Part shown: positions 31,733-40,568 of the stretch, piece by piece
How the letters are laid out: every line of letters starts with the position of its first letter
How positions within the stretch are numbered: position 1 is the stretch's first letter
Origin: Paenibacillus dakarensis
Lineage (GTDB): Bacteria; Bacillota; Bacilli; Paenibacillales; Paenibacillaceae
Length of the DNA: 52,963 bases
Direction of reading: 5' to 3'
Assembly: GCF_001373415.1 (NCBI RefSeq)
Contig: NZ_CDSE01000090.1
Location: 1-52,963 of the forward strand
Notes under the pieces: generated by a model
Database searches by the model: none
The model's input: only the letters and a program-made list of their open reading frames with translations
What the model was told of the DNA's origin: nothing
Made by a program: the position numbers and the translations under genes

Positions 31733-32716
31733 ATGAAAAGGAAAATATTATATATTACATTGGCTGCAGTGATACTGGTGGGAGGCCTCGGTTATCTCTT
31801 CCGTGCACAGCTTGCCGTACTTGCATTCGATTTATTTATGTCTGAGAAGGTTGAAAATTCACTTGAGAAGACTTATAAACCGCTGAAGGGTGACCAGGCA
31901 CCTGAGCCTGTTGTACTTCAAAGCAAGCCGTTTAGTGTCCTGCTGCTTGGGAGTGATCAACGGAAAGATGAGCCATCCCGTTCGGACACGATGATCCTTG
32001 CGGTAGTTCGTCCGAAAGAATCGAATGTTCTGCTCGTTTCTGTACCTCGTGATACCTACGTGGATATTGTGGGGAAAGGCAAAAAAGACAAGATCACCCA
32101 CGCATTTGCTTTTGGTGGTCATGAGATGGCTAAAGACACAATGGAAGCCTTCCTTGATGAGGAGATTGATTATTATGCTTCCGTTAACTTCCAGGGTTTA
32201 AAGGATGTCGTTGACGCTATGGGCGGTGTAGAGCTGCCTATCGGGAAGGATATTGTGAACAAAGGTAAGGACCATGAGAAATTCACCATAAAAGCGAACA
32301 AACCGATCTATTCCGGTGAAGAGGCACTCAACTATGTTCGCTACCGTGAAGATAGTGATTTCAATCGGACGAAGCGCCAGCAGGTATTCCTGGATGCAGC
32401 GGCCAAGCGGTTGATGCAGATTGACCAGATCGGAAAAGTGCCTGAATTGATCGAAATTATGGGAGATAACTTCCAGACAAACATGCAGCCTAAGTTTATT
32501 ATTGACTTAGCCAAGCAGCTTTTAACCGGCGGCAAACCGGAAATGACAAGCTATACGATTATGGGTGAAGGCATGAGACTGAATGGTGTTTACTACAATG
32601 ATGCTGATGAAGAAGATGTTAAGTTTTCACAGCAGATGATTGATAACTGGATGGATCCGAACACTCCTGAGGCTCAGCTTATGAAGCCGGAGAAGTCCGA
32701 CAGTTCAAATCAGTAA
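31733..32716 (+). CDS. LytR-CpsA-Psr (LCP) family cell-wall glycopolymer ligase
   Basis: A 327-aa protein with one N-terminal membrane helix (about 5-25) and an extracellular LCP domain. It transfers wall teichoic acid or other glycopolymers from lipid carriers to peptidoglycan. Conserved residues occur in LLLGSDQRKDEPSRSDTMIL (phosphate-binding Arg and Asp), VSVPRDTYVDI and NYVRYREDSDFNRTKRQQ. The ATG follows AAGAAGGAA. It stands alone behind a long structured leader. Confidence 0.93.
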   Translation: MKRKILYITLAAVILVGGLGYLFRAQLAVLAFDLFMSEKVENSLEKTYKPLKGDQAPEPVVLQSKPFSVLLLGSDQRKDEPSRSDTMILAVVRPKESNVLLVSVPRDTYVDIVGKGKKDKITHAFAFGGHEMAKDTMEAFLDEEIDYYASVNFQGLKDVVDAMGGVELPIGKDIVNKGKDHEKFTIKANKPIYSGEEALNYVRYREDSDFNRTKRQQVFLDAAAKRLMQIDQIGKVPELIEIMGDNFQTNMQPKFIIDLAKQLLTGGKPEMTSYTIMGEGMRLNGVYYNDADEEDVKFSQQMIDNWMDPNTPEAQLMKPEKSDSSNQ

Positions 32717-32761
32717 TCCCAAGTGCAATCATTTCTGAAAATTCTGAATATATAAATAGAC

Positions 32762-32775
32762 TCCGGATATCCGGA
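32762..32775. other. 14-bp palindrome after the LCP gene
   Basis: TCCGGATATCCGGA is a perfect palindrome. It may be a protein-binding site or a minor hairpin before the terminator. Confidence 0.35.
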
Positions 32776-32799
32776 TCAGGCAAAGTATTAATCTTAATC

Positions 32800-32834
32800 A
32801 ATCAGCAGTCTGGTTTGCCTGGCTGCTGATTTTG
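32800..32834 (+). terminator. Terminator after the LCP gene
   Basis: Stem AATCAGCAG/CTGCTGATT (32800-32808 and 32823-32831) with an inner CTGG/CCTGG extension, then TTT. The T-run is short. Confidence 0.75.
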
Positions 32835-32995
32835 TGTCCTTTATGGAACGATTCACTGTTGAATTCGTATTATTTAATAAAGCGCTTGCAAAACGGCTCA
32901 TGAAGTACATGTTTTACAGCATAGCTATCTAATATACGAAAGTGGTTTCAATTGACGGGTCTTATGCTTTACGCTCATAAGGAGGATTCATAGTT

Positions 32996-33421
32996 ATGAA
33001 TATCGCGTTTTTTTTGCTGCCGAAACAGGAGGTTATCTGTTTAACGATGGATTCCACGCTGCGGCAGACACTGGAGCGGATGGAGTATCATCGTTACACG
33101 GCGGTGCCGGTCCTGGATAAGAACGGGCAATATGCCGGAACGGTGACCGAAGGTGACTTATTGTGGTACATGAAAAATTCAAATGGAAAGATTACATTTG
33201 AGAATGCTTCAAAGTTTCTGCTCAAAGATGTTCCGCTTCGCATGAATAACAAGCCAGTTTCGATTGAATCCAACATGGAAGACTTAATCAATCTGGCTAA
33301 AGTGCAAAACTTCGTACCTGTTGTGGATGATATGAACCGATTTATCGGGATCGTCAGACGGAGTCAAATTATCGAATATTGCGAAAAATTCGTGTCCCGG
33401 GAGGAAACAATAAGCTCTTGA
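32996..33421 (+). CDS. CBS-domain protein
   Basis: A 141-aa protein made almost entirely of a tandem CBS pair: first half YHRYTAVPVLDKNGQYAGTVTEGDLL (core AVPVLDKNGQYAGTVTEGD), second half VQNFVPVVDDMNRFIGIVRRSQII (core VPVVDDMNRFIGIVRR). Such stand-alone pairs bind adenine nucleotides or c-di-AMP as sensors. The nearby gdpP gene, which degrades c-di-AMP, makes c-di-AMP sensing a reasonable but unproven idea. AAGGAGG is 10 nt before the ATG. Confidence 0.88.
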   Translation: MNIAFFLLPKQEVICLTMDSTLRQTLERMEYHRYTAVPVLDKNGQYAGTVTEGDLLWYMKNSNGKITFENASKFLLKDVPLRMNNKPVSIESNMEDLINLAKVQNFVPVVDDMNRFIGIVRRSQIIEYCEKFVSREETISS

Positions 33422-33467
33422 GGGGTAGCCTAAGCATCTGGAATATTTGCCTTGCATTTCACACACC

Positions 33468-33503
33468 AGCCTGCCATCGCTTTTATTGGCGAAGCAGGCT
33501 TGT
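33468..33503 (+). terminator. Terminator-like hairpin after the CBS gene
   Basis: Stem AGCCTGC/GCAGGCT (33468-33474 and 33494-33500) with inner CGC/GCG pairs, followed by only TTG-TT. Moderate strength. Confidence 0.6.
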
Positions 33504-33565
33504 TCTGCGGAGAAGATTGGGACAGTCCTCTACCGGGGGGCATTAGTGTGGGTGTCAGGCATTTG

Positions 33566-33574
33566 TGCTATAAT
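33566..33574 (+). promoter_or_regulatory. Extended -10 promoter for the mazG-like gene
   Basis: TGC-TATAAT (33566-33574), an extended -10 element, lies 34 nt before the start codon. No good -35 is seen, which is tolerated by extended -10 promoters. Confidence 0.6.
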
Positions 33575-33607
33575 GGAGAATAAAGCTTTTTCAGGGAGAG
33601 ATGGGAC

Positions 33608-33919
33608 TTGTCAAATACGCCAAAGGATTTGGATGTGGCTAAACGCGCCAAAGTAATTGAGTGGCTGAAGACCGAAGTAGTCGATAACGTTTCCCGATTG
33701 TTCAAAGCGCTGTGGGAAGGAAGCACAGCAAAGGTTGGCGACAGTCTGGCCAGTCTGATGATGAGTTCTTACATACTAGGCCGCAGGCTTGGCGTGTCTT
33801 ATCGGGATTTGGATGATCTCTTGATTGAAAAGTTGAAAAAGCATAGGCAGGAAGGACATCAACTGGAGGATTGGTATCAAGACATTTCCACGCTAGAAGA
33901 ACATTTGCGTAAGAGGTGA
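33608..33919 (+). CDS. MazG-like family protein
   Basis: A 103-aa, all-helical protein: VIEWLKTEVVDNVSRLFKALWEG (core VVDNVSRLFKALWEG), SLASLMMSSYILGRRLGVSYRDLDDLLIEK (core SYILGRRLGVSYRDLDD), then a charged tail. It resembles the small MazG-like group found before yybS in Paenibacillus. The classic EExxD nucleotide-pyrophosphohydrolase motif is not obvious, so enzymatic activity is uncertain. The TTG start has GGGAGAG 7 nt upstream. It begins the operon leading to gdpP. Confidence 0.75.
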   Translation: MSNTPKDLDVAKRAKVIEWLKTEVVDNVSRLFKALWEGSTAKVGDSLASLMMSSYILGRRLGVSYRDLDDLLIEKLKKHRQEGHQLEDWYQDISTLEEHLRKR

Positions 33920-33925
33920 ACACAT

Positions 33926-34843
33926 TTGAAACAGCGCTTTACAACCGTAGTTTGGAGCGTTATTTATTTGCTACTGCTGCTTTCGTTATTAACACCGTTT
34001 TCGATATTGACGGCTTTTCTGCTGGTTCTGCCGGTTGCAATTCTGTTTACGGTACAAAATGTAAGATCGTTTATTCTTCACATTCTCCCCGTCTGGCTGA
34101 TTGTTGGAATAATTCATCCGATATATGTGCTGATGGGGGCTTATTTCTTAATTCCAGGTCTCGTTATGGGATATGGGTACCGGAAGCGGGCCCCGGCTAT
34201 GCGCGTTCTGAAAATGGGGATGTCAACATTTCTCTTAGAAATGCTGCTGCTTCTTATGATCGGTACGGCATTTTTTCAGCTTAATCTTTCAACATACGTT
34301 GATGAGATCGTGAAGCTGACCACAGCACCGCTGGAACAAATGGGATTAGACAGCGGAATCGCAGGCCAGATGGTCTGGACTCCGGAGATGCTTGATGCAC
34401 TTAGTGAGAGAACAATGCAAATGATTCCATTTGCGCTTATTATCAGTTCTTTCCTGATGACCGTCATTACGCATGCATTGGCTCGTCCAATTCTGAACAG
34501 CATGGGGTATTCTGTGCCTGCACTTAAGAAAGCCCGTGAATGGAAAATGCCGCGGTCGCTGATCTGGTATTACCTGATTGTTATGATCATGAGTTATGCC
34601 AGTAAAGATTCAAGCAGCGGATTTGTTGATATGATTGTATTCAATGCGATGCCGCTGCTGCAGATATGCTTCATGATCCAGGCGCTCGGTTTCTTCTTCT
34701 ATTTAACACATGAGAAGAAATGGCATCCCATTGTTCCATTCCTGGCGGCAATTCCGATCGTGTTTTTCCCGCCGATGATTATTCTCGGTATTTTGGATCT
34801 GGTGTTCCCGCTAAGACAATCCATTAGTAATAAAAAAAGATAG
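33926..34843 (+). CDS. yybS: DUF2232 membrane protein YybS
   Basis: A 305-aa protein with about eight hydrophobic helices. DUF2232 members are related to S-components of ECF-type transporters and are encoded next to gdpP in Bacillales; the precise role is unknown. The TTG start at 33926 follows GAGGTG. It is 6 nt after the mazG-like gene and 10 nt before gdpP. Confidence 0.9.
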   Translation: MKQRFTTVVWSVIYLLLLLSLLTPFSILTAFLLVLPVAILFTVQNVRSFILHILPVWLIVGIIHPIYVLMGAYFLIPGLVMGYGYRKRAPAMRVLKMGMSTFLLEMLLLLMIGTAFFQLNLSTYVDEIVKLTTAPLEQMGLDSGIAGQMVWTPEMLDALSERTMQMIPFALIISSFLMTVITHALARPILNSMGYSVPALKKAREWKMPRSLIWYYLIVMIMSYASKDSSSGFVDMIVFNAMPLLQICFMIQALGFFFYLTHEKKWHPIVPFLAAIPIVFFPPMIILGILDLVFPLRQSISNKKR

Positions 34844-34853
34844 GGTGATAGTC

Positions 34854-36845
34854 ATGCCTAAATTTCTTCAGAAACGCTGGCACGGCTATCATACCGTCTG
34901 GGCGTTTGCATTAGTGCTTTTGCTTGTCATTGGTATATCTATTTATAATACATGGCTCGGCATCCTGGGGGTGCTGCTTGCTATTGCAAGCGGGTACGTC
35001 ATGCTAAGGGCTGAAATGAAATTCCGCAGTGATCTGGTGGAATATATCGGCGGCTTATCATTTCGTATTCACAGGGTGGAAGGGGAAGCTGTCAGCGTTC
35101 TGCCATTTGGCATCGTGCTTTACAGTGAGGATAAGACCGTTGAATGGCATAACAAATTCATTGTAGATATGTTCCCTGAACAGACTTTGGTCGGAGTGCC
35201 GCTGCATGATCTGTTTCCTCAACTGACAGACGTAATGCGTGAGAAGCGGGAATCCAAAGAAGGCTGCCCGAAAGAAATACGCTTGGAAATTAGCCATAAT
35301 CAGCAATATTACGGAGCTACCATCATACCGGAAGAGCGGCTTATTTATCTGGATGAAATTACGGAGCTTGTTGTGCTTAGAAAGCGTTATGAGGAAGAAC
35401 GTCTGGCGATCGGTATTCTGATGTTAGATAACGTAGATGAAGCGTCTCAGGGGATGGATGATCAGCAGCGGACGGCGCTGATTGCCAAGGTAAGCAGTGA
35501 GGTTACCGACTGGGCGCGTGAGTTCAACGTCTATTTACGCAGACTTTCTTCAGAACGGTATCTTATGATGCTGAACAAGAAGGCTCTGGATGCACTGGAG
35601 AACAGCCGGTTCGTTATACTGGATCAGGTCAGGGAAATGACCGCCGAGCTCAAGGTGCCGCTGACTTTGAGTGTAGGTCTCGCATTTGGTTCCGATGACG
35701 TTACAGAGCTGGGACAGCTGGCTCAGTCCAGTCTGGACATGGCTCTGGGACGCGGGGGCGATCAGGCTGCGGTTAAAGCAGGACAACGGCTGTCCTTTTA
35801 TGGCGGAAAATCCAACGCTGTTGAGAAAAGAACGCGGGTACGTGCACGTGTAATTTCGCATGCGCTGCGGGATCTCATGCAGGAAAGTGACCGTGTCGTG
35901 ATTATGGGACACAAAATGCCGGATATGGATGTCATCGGAGCTTCAATCGGCGTACTAAAAGCTGCACAGCTGTATAATGTTGAGGCTCATATCGTGCTGG
36001 AGGGAATCAATCCGTCGGTAAAACGAATTATGGATGAGGTTCGGAAGGACGAGAATTTAATGAGTCGATTCATCTCGCCGGAACAAGCCATGCAAATGCT
36101 GACTCCGCATACCCTGCTTGTGGTGGTAGATACGCATAAAGCTTCGATGACAATGGAGCCGCGTCTTGTAAAACAGGCGAGCCGGGTAGTCGTGATCGAT
36201 CATCATCGCCGTGGAGAAGAATTTATAAATGATGCTGTCCTTGTATATTTGGAGCCGTATGCTTCCTCGACCTGTGAGCTCGTAACGGAGGTTCTTCAGT
36301 ATATACATGACAGGGTGTCATTGTCTCCGCTGGAAGCTACGGCGCTTTTGGCAGGCATTACAGTAGACACGAAGCATTACGCGCTGCATACCGGATCGCG
36401 GACATTTGAAGCCGCAGGGTTCCTTAGACGGCACGGTGCGGACACGATGATGATTCAACGGGTGTTAAAAGAAGATTTGACAGAATTTATAGCTAAGGCT
36501 GAGATTGTAAAACATGCTAGAATGGTATATGGTCATATCGCACTTGCAGTGACACACAAGGGGGATAAGATTCCTCAGCTGCTCATTGCCCAAGCGGCGG
36601 ATATGCTGTTAAATATGACGGATGTTCAGGCCTCCTTTGTCATTGGTGAACGGTCTGACGGTCAGATAGGAATTAGCGCGCGGTCCATGGGCCGCATGAA
36701 TGTCCAGGTTGTCATGGAACGTCTGGGCGGCGGCGGTCATTTAACGAATGCCGCTGTGCAGCTGGATATGACAATGGAAGAAGCGGAAGCCGCGCTGCTG
36801 GAAGTACTCGCAGACATTGAATCGAAAGAGGGGTTATTTGAATGA
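34854..36845 (+). CDS. gdpP: Cyclic-di-AMP phosphodiesterase GdpP
   Basis: Hydrolyses c-di-AMP, controlling wall integrity, potassium balance and beta-lactam tolerance. The 663-aa protein has two N-terminal membrane helices (about 10-55), a PAS-like domain that binds heme in Bacillus (about 75-170), a degenerate GGDEF domain (about 175-300) and the DHH-DHHA1 catalytic part. That part shows MPDMDVIGASIG near 355, IDHHRRGEEF near 447 and GGGGHLTNAA near the end. The ATG at 34854 follows GGGTG. Its stop overlaps rplI by 4 nt. Confidence 0.96.
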   Translation: MPKFLQKRWHGYHTVWAFALVLLLVIGISIYNTWLGILGVLLAIASGYVMLRAEMKFRSDLVEYIGGLSFRIHRVEGEAVSVLPFGIVLYSEDKTVEWHNKFIVDMFPEQTLVGVPLHDLFPQLTDVMREKRESKEGCPKEIRLEISHNQQYYGATIIPEERLIYLDEITELVVLRKRYEEERLAIGILMLDNVDEASQGMDDQQRTALIAKVSSEVTDWAREFNVYLRRLSSERYLMMLNKKALDALENSRFVILDQVREMTAELKVPLTLSVGLAFGSDDVTELGQLAQSSLDMALGRGGDQAAVKAGQRLSFYGGKSNAVEKRTRVRARVISHALRDLMQESDRVVIMGHKMPDMDVIGASIGVLKAAQLYNVEAHIVLEGINPSVKRIMDEVRKDENLMSRFISPEQAMQMLTPHTLLVVVDTHKASMTMEPRLVKQASRVVVIDHHRRGEEFINDAVLVYLEPYASSTCELVTEVLQYIHDRVSLSPLEATALLAGITVDTKHYALHTGSRTFEAAGFLRRHGADTMMIQRVLKEDLTEFIAKAEIVKHARMVYGHIALAVTHKGDKIPQLLIAQAADMLLNMTDVQASFVIGERSDGQIGISARSMGRMNVQVVMERLGGGGHLTNAAVQLDMTMEEAEAALLEVLADIESKEGLFE

Positions 36846-37285
36846 AAGTAATTTTTATTAAAGATATGAAGGGCCAAGGCAAGAAGGGTCAGGTTAAAGA
36901 AGTATCTGAAGGATATGCACAGAATTTCTTGTTCCCGCGCGGTGTAGCTCGTCCTGCTACAGAAGGTAACATGAAAACTCTAGAGCAGCAGAATGCATCC
37001 GAGCAAAAGCGCAAGCAGCAGGAGAAGGAAGATGCGGTTGCTCTTGGCAAGCAGCTTGAAGAAATGACCGTGACCTTGAAGGCTAAATCCGGAGAGGGCG
37101 GCCGTCTGTTCGGTGCCATTACAAGCAAGCAAATTGCAGAAGCTCTTGCTGCACAGAATATTAAAATAGATAAACGAAAAATTGAATTGAGCGAACCGAT
37201 CCGCCATTTAGGCGTGACACAGGTGCCTGTAAAGCTTCACCATGAAGTAAAGGCAACGCTCAAGGTTCAAATCACGGAGGAATAG
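36842..37285 (+). CDS. rplI: 50S ribosomal protein L9
   Basis: A 147-aa two-domain protein: N-terminal rRNA-binding domain beginning MKVIFIKDMKGQGKKGQVKE (core KGQGKKGQVKEVSEGYAQN), a long connecting helix rich in Gln/Lys/Glu (about 41-75) and a C-terminal domain. Its ATG overlaps the gdpP TGA, the usual Firmicute gdpP-rplI-dnaB coupling. Confidence 0.97.
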   Translation: MKVIFIKDMKGQGKKGQVKEVSEGYAQNFLFPRGVARPATEGNMKTLEQQNASEQKRKQQEKEDAVALGKQLEEMTVTLKAKSGEGGRLFGAITSKQIAEALAAQNIKIDKRKIELSEPIRHLGVTQVPVKLHHEVKATLKVQITEE

Positions 37286-37286
37286 A

Positions 37287-38648
37287 ATGGGAGGAGAATA
37301 TTTCGATCGGATACCTCCCCAGAATCTCGAAGCAGAACAGGCAGTACTAGGTGCTGTACTGCTGCAAGGCGAGGCGCTGATTACAGCGATGGAGCGGGTG
37401 AAGAGCGAGGATTTCTACGATAAGTCGCATCAGATGATCTTTGAGGTTATGGTGCAGCTTGGAGAAGAGAGCCAGCCGATCGATCTGGTGACACTCACCT
37501 CCCGGCTTCAAGATAAAGGGCAGCTGGAGGAAGTTGGCGGCGTCAGTTACTTGGCAAAGCTTGCTCATGGTGTACCTACAGCTGCTAACGTAGAATATTA
37601 TGCTCAGATTATCGAAGAAAAATCGATGCTCCGTCGCCTGATCCGCACTGCAACTCAAATTGTTAGTGAAGGATATACAGGTGGGGAAGATGTATCCGGT
37701 ATGCTGAGTGAAGCCGAGCGGCGCATCCTGGAAATATCCAATCGCCGTACCGGCAGCGGGTTTATTGCGATTCGCGATGTCTTGATGGAAGTGTTCGATA
37801 AGGTGGAGGGACTTTATCAGAACAAGGGAAACACAACTGGTATTCCGTCAGGGTTCGTTGATCTGGATAAGATGACAAGCGGATTCCAGCGCAGTGACCT
37901 TATCATTGTGGCCGCTCGTCCTTCCGTAGGTAAAACAGCGTTCGCTCTGAATATCGCACAGAACGTGGCCATCCGGGCTAAAGAGACCGTTGCGATATTT
38001 AGTCTGGAGATGTCCGCGCCCCAGCTGGTTCAGCGTATGATCTGTGCCGAGGCTAACCTTGATGCAGGGGTTATGCGTACGGGTGATTTTAAGGGTGATG
38101 AGGATTGGTCGAAGCTGACAATGGGCATTGCTGCTCTTTCGGAGGCAGAGATCTATATCGATGATACACCGGGTGTGACGGTTGCCGATATTCGTGCGAA
38201 ATGCCGTCGTCTGAAGAAAGAAAAGGGACTTGGCATGATTCTGATCGATTACCTTCAGCTGATCCATGGACGCGGTAAGGCCGGCGAGAACCGCCAGCAG
38301 GAGGTATCAGAGATATCGCGTACACTCAAGCAGATTGCACGTGAGCTGGAAGTGCCCGTGATCGCTCTGTCCCAGCTTAGCCGGGGTGTTGAGCAGCGTC
38401 AGGATAAACGCCCGATGATGAGTGACTTGCGCGAATCCGGTTCAATCGAGCAGGATGCCGATATCGTCGCGTTCTTGTACCGCGATGATTATTATAATCA
38501 GGAAACGGAAAAGAAAAACATCATTGAGATTATTATCGCCAAGCAGCGTAACGGCCCGGTAGGTACGGTAGAGCTGGTATTCCTGAAAAACTTCAATAAA
38601 TTCGTCAATTACGAACGCAATCATGCGGATGCTTTTGCCGCCGGTTAG
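37287..38648 (+). CDS. dnaB: Replicative DNA helicase (DnaB; DnaC in B. subtilis naming)
   Basis: The hexameric helicase that unwinds DNA ahead of the fork. The 453-aa protein has the N-terminal domain starting RIPPQNLEAEQAVLGAVLL, a linker, and the RecA-like domain with Walker A ARPSVGKTAFALN (about 207-219), ILIDYLQLI, and SDLRESGSIEQDAD. One nucleotide separates it from rplI. It ends before a terminator that also looks like a PurR operator for purA. Confidence 0.97.
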   Translation: MGGEYFDRIPPQNLEAEQAVLGAVLLQGEALITAMERVKSEDFYDKSHQMIFEVMVQLGEESQPIDLVTLTSRLQDKGQLEEVGGVSYLAKLAHGVPTAANVEYYAQIIEEKSMLRRLIRTATQIVSEGYTGGEDVSGMLSEAERRILEISNRRTGSGFIAIRDVLMEVFDKVEGLYQNKGNTTGIPSGFVDLDKMTSGFQRSDLIIVAARPSVGKTAFALNIAQNVAIRAKETVAIFSLEMSAPQLVQRMICAEANLDAGVMRTGDFKGDEDWSKLTMGIAALSEAEIYIDDTPGVTVADIRAKCRRLKKEKGLGMILIDYLQLIHGRGKAGENRQQEVSEISRTLKQIARELEVPVIALSQLSRGVEQRQDKRPMMSDLRESGSIEQDADIVAFLYRDDYYNQETEKKNIIEIIIAKQRNGPVGTVELVFLKNFNKFVNYERNHADAFAAG

Positions 38649-38692
38649 TCTTATTCCTTTAATTTCATACAACTAAGGCTCAATTCGGATGA

Positions 38693-38758
38693 ATTTCCGA
38701 ACATAAGCTGACTCAATCACGAACAATCGTACATGCACCATCACGATTGTTCGTTTTT
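38693..38758. promoter_or_regulatory. Candidate PurR-binding region (PurBoxes) upstream of purA
   Basis: Three matches to the Bacillus PurBox AWWWCCGAACWWT are seen: plus-oriented at 38693-38705 (12 of 13) and 38715-38727 (11 of 13), and minus-oriented at 38746-38758 (12 of 13). The last two form an inverted pair about 18 nt apart, ending 4 nt before the purA -35 hexamer. This inverted pair of CGAA-centred boxes is the arrangement PurR uses. Confidence 0.55.
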
Positions 38759-38760
38759 TT
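38719..38760 (+). terminator. Terminator of the gdpP-rplI-dnaB operon
   Basis: A 12-bp perfect stem ACGAACAATCGT/ACGATTGTTCGT (38719-38730 and 38743-38754) followed by seven T residues. It overlaps the inverted PurBox pair. Confidence 0.93.
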
Positions 38761-38762
38761 AT

Positions 38763-38791
38763 TTGACTTTAAAAAAAGGGGCTGTTACACT
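38763..38791 (+). promoter_or_regulatory. purA promoter
   Basis: TTGACT at 38763-38768 and TACACT at 38786-38791, 17 nt apart. The leader of about 115 nt contains a 10-nt direct repeat GATTGAATCA (38871-38880 and 38884-38893). Confidence 0.8.
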
Positions 38792-38911
38792 ATTAATGCC
38801 TCTGGCGAGGCAGCTTGTTGTGTGAAAGTTGTATGGTTTTGAGTTTAAAAGTGAGACTGACTATATAGGTGATTGAATCAGGCGATTGAATCACCGGGTG
38901 GAGGAATGAAT

Positions 38912-40195
38912 ATGTCAACGGTAGTCGTTGTGGGAACGCAATGGGGAGACGAAGGAAAAGGGAAAATCACAGATTACCTGGCGGAGAGCGCTGACGTGGT
39001 AGCCCGCTACCAAGGCGGTAACAATGCGGGGCATACAATTCTGATTGACGGGAAAAAGTTCAAGCTTAGCTTGATTCCATCCGGCGTTTTTTATAAAGAA
39101 AAGAGCTGCGTGATTGGAAACGGCATGGTTATTAATCCGGCTGCGCTCCTTGAAGAGATTAAATATATTCATGATAACGGATTTGACACTGATAATCTGG
39201 TCATCAGTGACCGCGCGCATGTCATTATGCCTTACCATATGGTGCTTGATGCGCTTGAAGAAGACCGGAAAGGTCCTAACAAGATTGGTACGACACGTAA
39301 AGGAATCGGCCCGGCTTACATGGATAAAGCGGCGCGTAACGGTATCCGGATCGCAGACCTGATGGATGCTGAGGAGTTCGAGCTGAAGCTGCGTCATATG
39401 ATGAAAGAGAAGAACAATATCATCAAGCAGGTGTATGGTGGAGAAGAGCTGGATGTAGAAGAGACACTAACACAGTACCTTGCTTATGCCGAAGAGCTTC
39501 GCCGTTATGTATGTGATACATCCGTTGTGCTAAACGATGCGATCGACGCAGACAAGAAGGTGCTCTTTGAGGGTGCACAAGGTGTTATGCTGGATATCGA
39601 TCAAGGTACGTATCCGTTCGTTACATCCTCGAACCCGTCTGCGGGTGGTGTATGTATCGGTTCCGGCGTAGGTCCATCGAAAATTCAGCAGGTAATCGGT
39701 GTAGCTAAATCCTACACAACACGTGTTGGTGACGGACCGTTCCCGACGGAGCTGAACAACGAGATCGGTGATTATATCCGTGAGAAGGGCCATGAGTATG
39801 GAACAGTTACTGGCCGTGCCCGCCGTGTAGGCTGGTTCGACAGTGTTGTAGTGCGCCATGCGCGCCGTGTCAGCGGAATCACGGGTCTGTCTCTGAACTC
39901 GCTGGATGTACTGAGCGGCCTGGAGACCGTGAAGATTTGTACGGCTTACAAATATCGCGGTGAGGAGATCACCCATTATCCTGCCAGCTTGAAAATGCTT
40001 GCCGAGTGTGAGGCTGTATATGAAGAGCTTCCGGGCTGGAGTGAGGATATTACGGGTGCGAGAACACTTGAGGATCTTCCGGAGAATACACGCCGTTATG
40101 TAGAGCGTGTGTCGGAATTGACAGGAATTCCGATTTCAATCTTCTCTGTAGGCCGAAATCGCGAACAGACGAATCAAGTACGCCCAATTTATTAA
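38912..40195 (+). CDS. purA: Adenylosuccinate synthetase
   Basis: Catalyses IMP + Asp + GTP to adenylosuccinate, the first committed step to AMP. The 427-aa protein has the N-terminal P-loop region VVGTQWGDEGKGK, the GGNNAGHT motif (about 37-44), IGTTRKGIGPAY and GVGPSKI. ATG at 38912 is chosen because GGAGG lies 7 nt upstream; upstream in-frame starts give non-family residues. It is transcribed alone, with likely PurR control. Confidence 0.97.
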   Translation: MSTVVVVGTQWGDEGKGKITDYLAESADVVARYQGGNNAGHTILIDGKKFKLSLIPSGVFYKEKSCVIGNGMVINPAALLEEIKYIHDNGFDTDNLVISDRAHVIMPYHMVLDALEEDRKGPNKIGTTRKGIGPAYMDKAARNGIRIADLMDAEEFELKLRHMMKEKNNIIKQVYGGEELDVEETLTQYLAYAEELRRYVCDTSVVLNDAIDADKKVLFEGAQGVMLDIDQGTYPFVTSSNPSAGGVCIGSGVGPSKIQQVIGVAKSYTTRVGDGPFPTELNNEIGDYIREKGHEYGTVTGRARRVGWFDSVVVRHARRVSGITGLSLNSLDVLSGLETVKICTAYKYRGEEITHYPASLKMLAECEAVYEELPGWSEDITGARTLEDLPENTRRYVERVSELTGIPISIFSVGRNREQTNQVRPIY

Positions 40196-40210
40196 TCTAT
40201 CAAATTTAGA

Positions 40211-40247
40211 AGAAGCCTGACTCGAAAGTGAGCAGGCTTCTTTTTTT
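40211..40247 (+). terminator. Terminator of purA
   Basis: Stem AGAAGCCTG/CAGGCTTCT (40211-40219 and 40233-40241) with an inner CTC/GAG pair, then seven T residues. Confidence 0.93.
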
Positions 40248-40428
40248 CAGAGAATAGAGATATTTATCCGTAATAAGTAAAAATATATCCCCTTAATTGT
40301 TATATATTAGGATATAATCGAATCATAAGTCCGGAGCAAGCCTTTCAAAAATTGAAAGCGCTTAACATCGGCTTCATTTATTGGTTTCTATCTAAATAAG
40401 TAAAACGCTGAAGAGCATAATTACAGGG

Positions 40429-40488
40429 CGGCAAGCGGCATAGGTAGATGTATGATGGATTTGGGGATCCTGCGGAAACCGCTTGCTG
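40429..40488. other. Long intergenic hairpin between purA and hrtA
   Basis: CGGCAAGCGG (40429-40438) pairs with CCGCTTGCTG (40479-40488), one wobble, closing a 40-nt interior. It lies in a 270-bp gene-free gap after the purA terminator. No promoter or terminator frames it clearly. An AT-rich stretch at 40260-40330 and a small CTTTCAA/TTGAAAG hairpin near 40340 are nearby. Confidence 0.4.
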
Positions 40489-40520
40489 CGATTGTATATG
40501 GCTTCATTTGGTGTAAACAT

Positions 40521-40565
40521 GAAACAGGCCGGACTTTCTCATTGAGAAGAAGTCCGGCCTGTTTC
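40521..40565 (-). terminator. Terminator of the hss-hrt genes
   Basis: A 16-bp perfect stem (40521-40536 with 40550-40565) lies 4 nt beyond the hrtA stop on the minus strand. The T-rich part lies within the stem end rather than after it, so it may act in both directions. Confidence 0.8.
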
Positions 40566-40568
40566 TGG

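Noticed and set aside
32880..32893. Second cre-like sequence before the CBS gene
   Set aside because: Three mismatches to the consensus; not convincing.
40351..40365. cre-like sequence TGAAAGCGCTTAACA
   Set aside because: One base too long for the CcpA consensus and placed between two convergent terminators, with no promoter to control.
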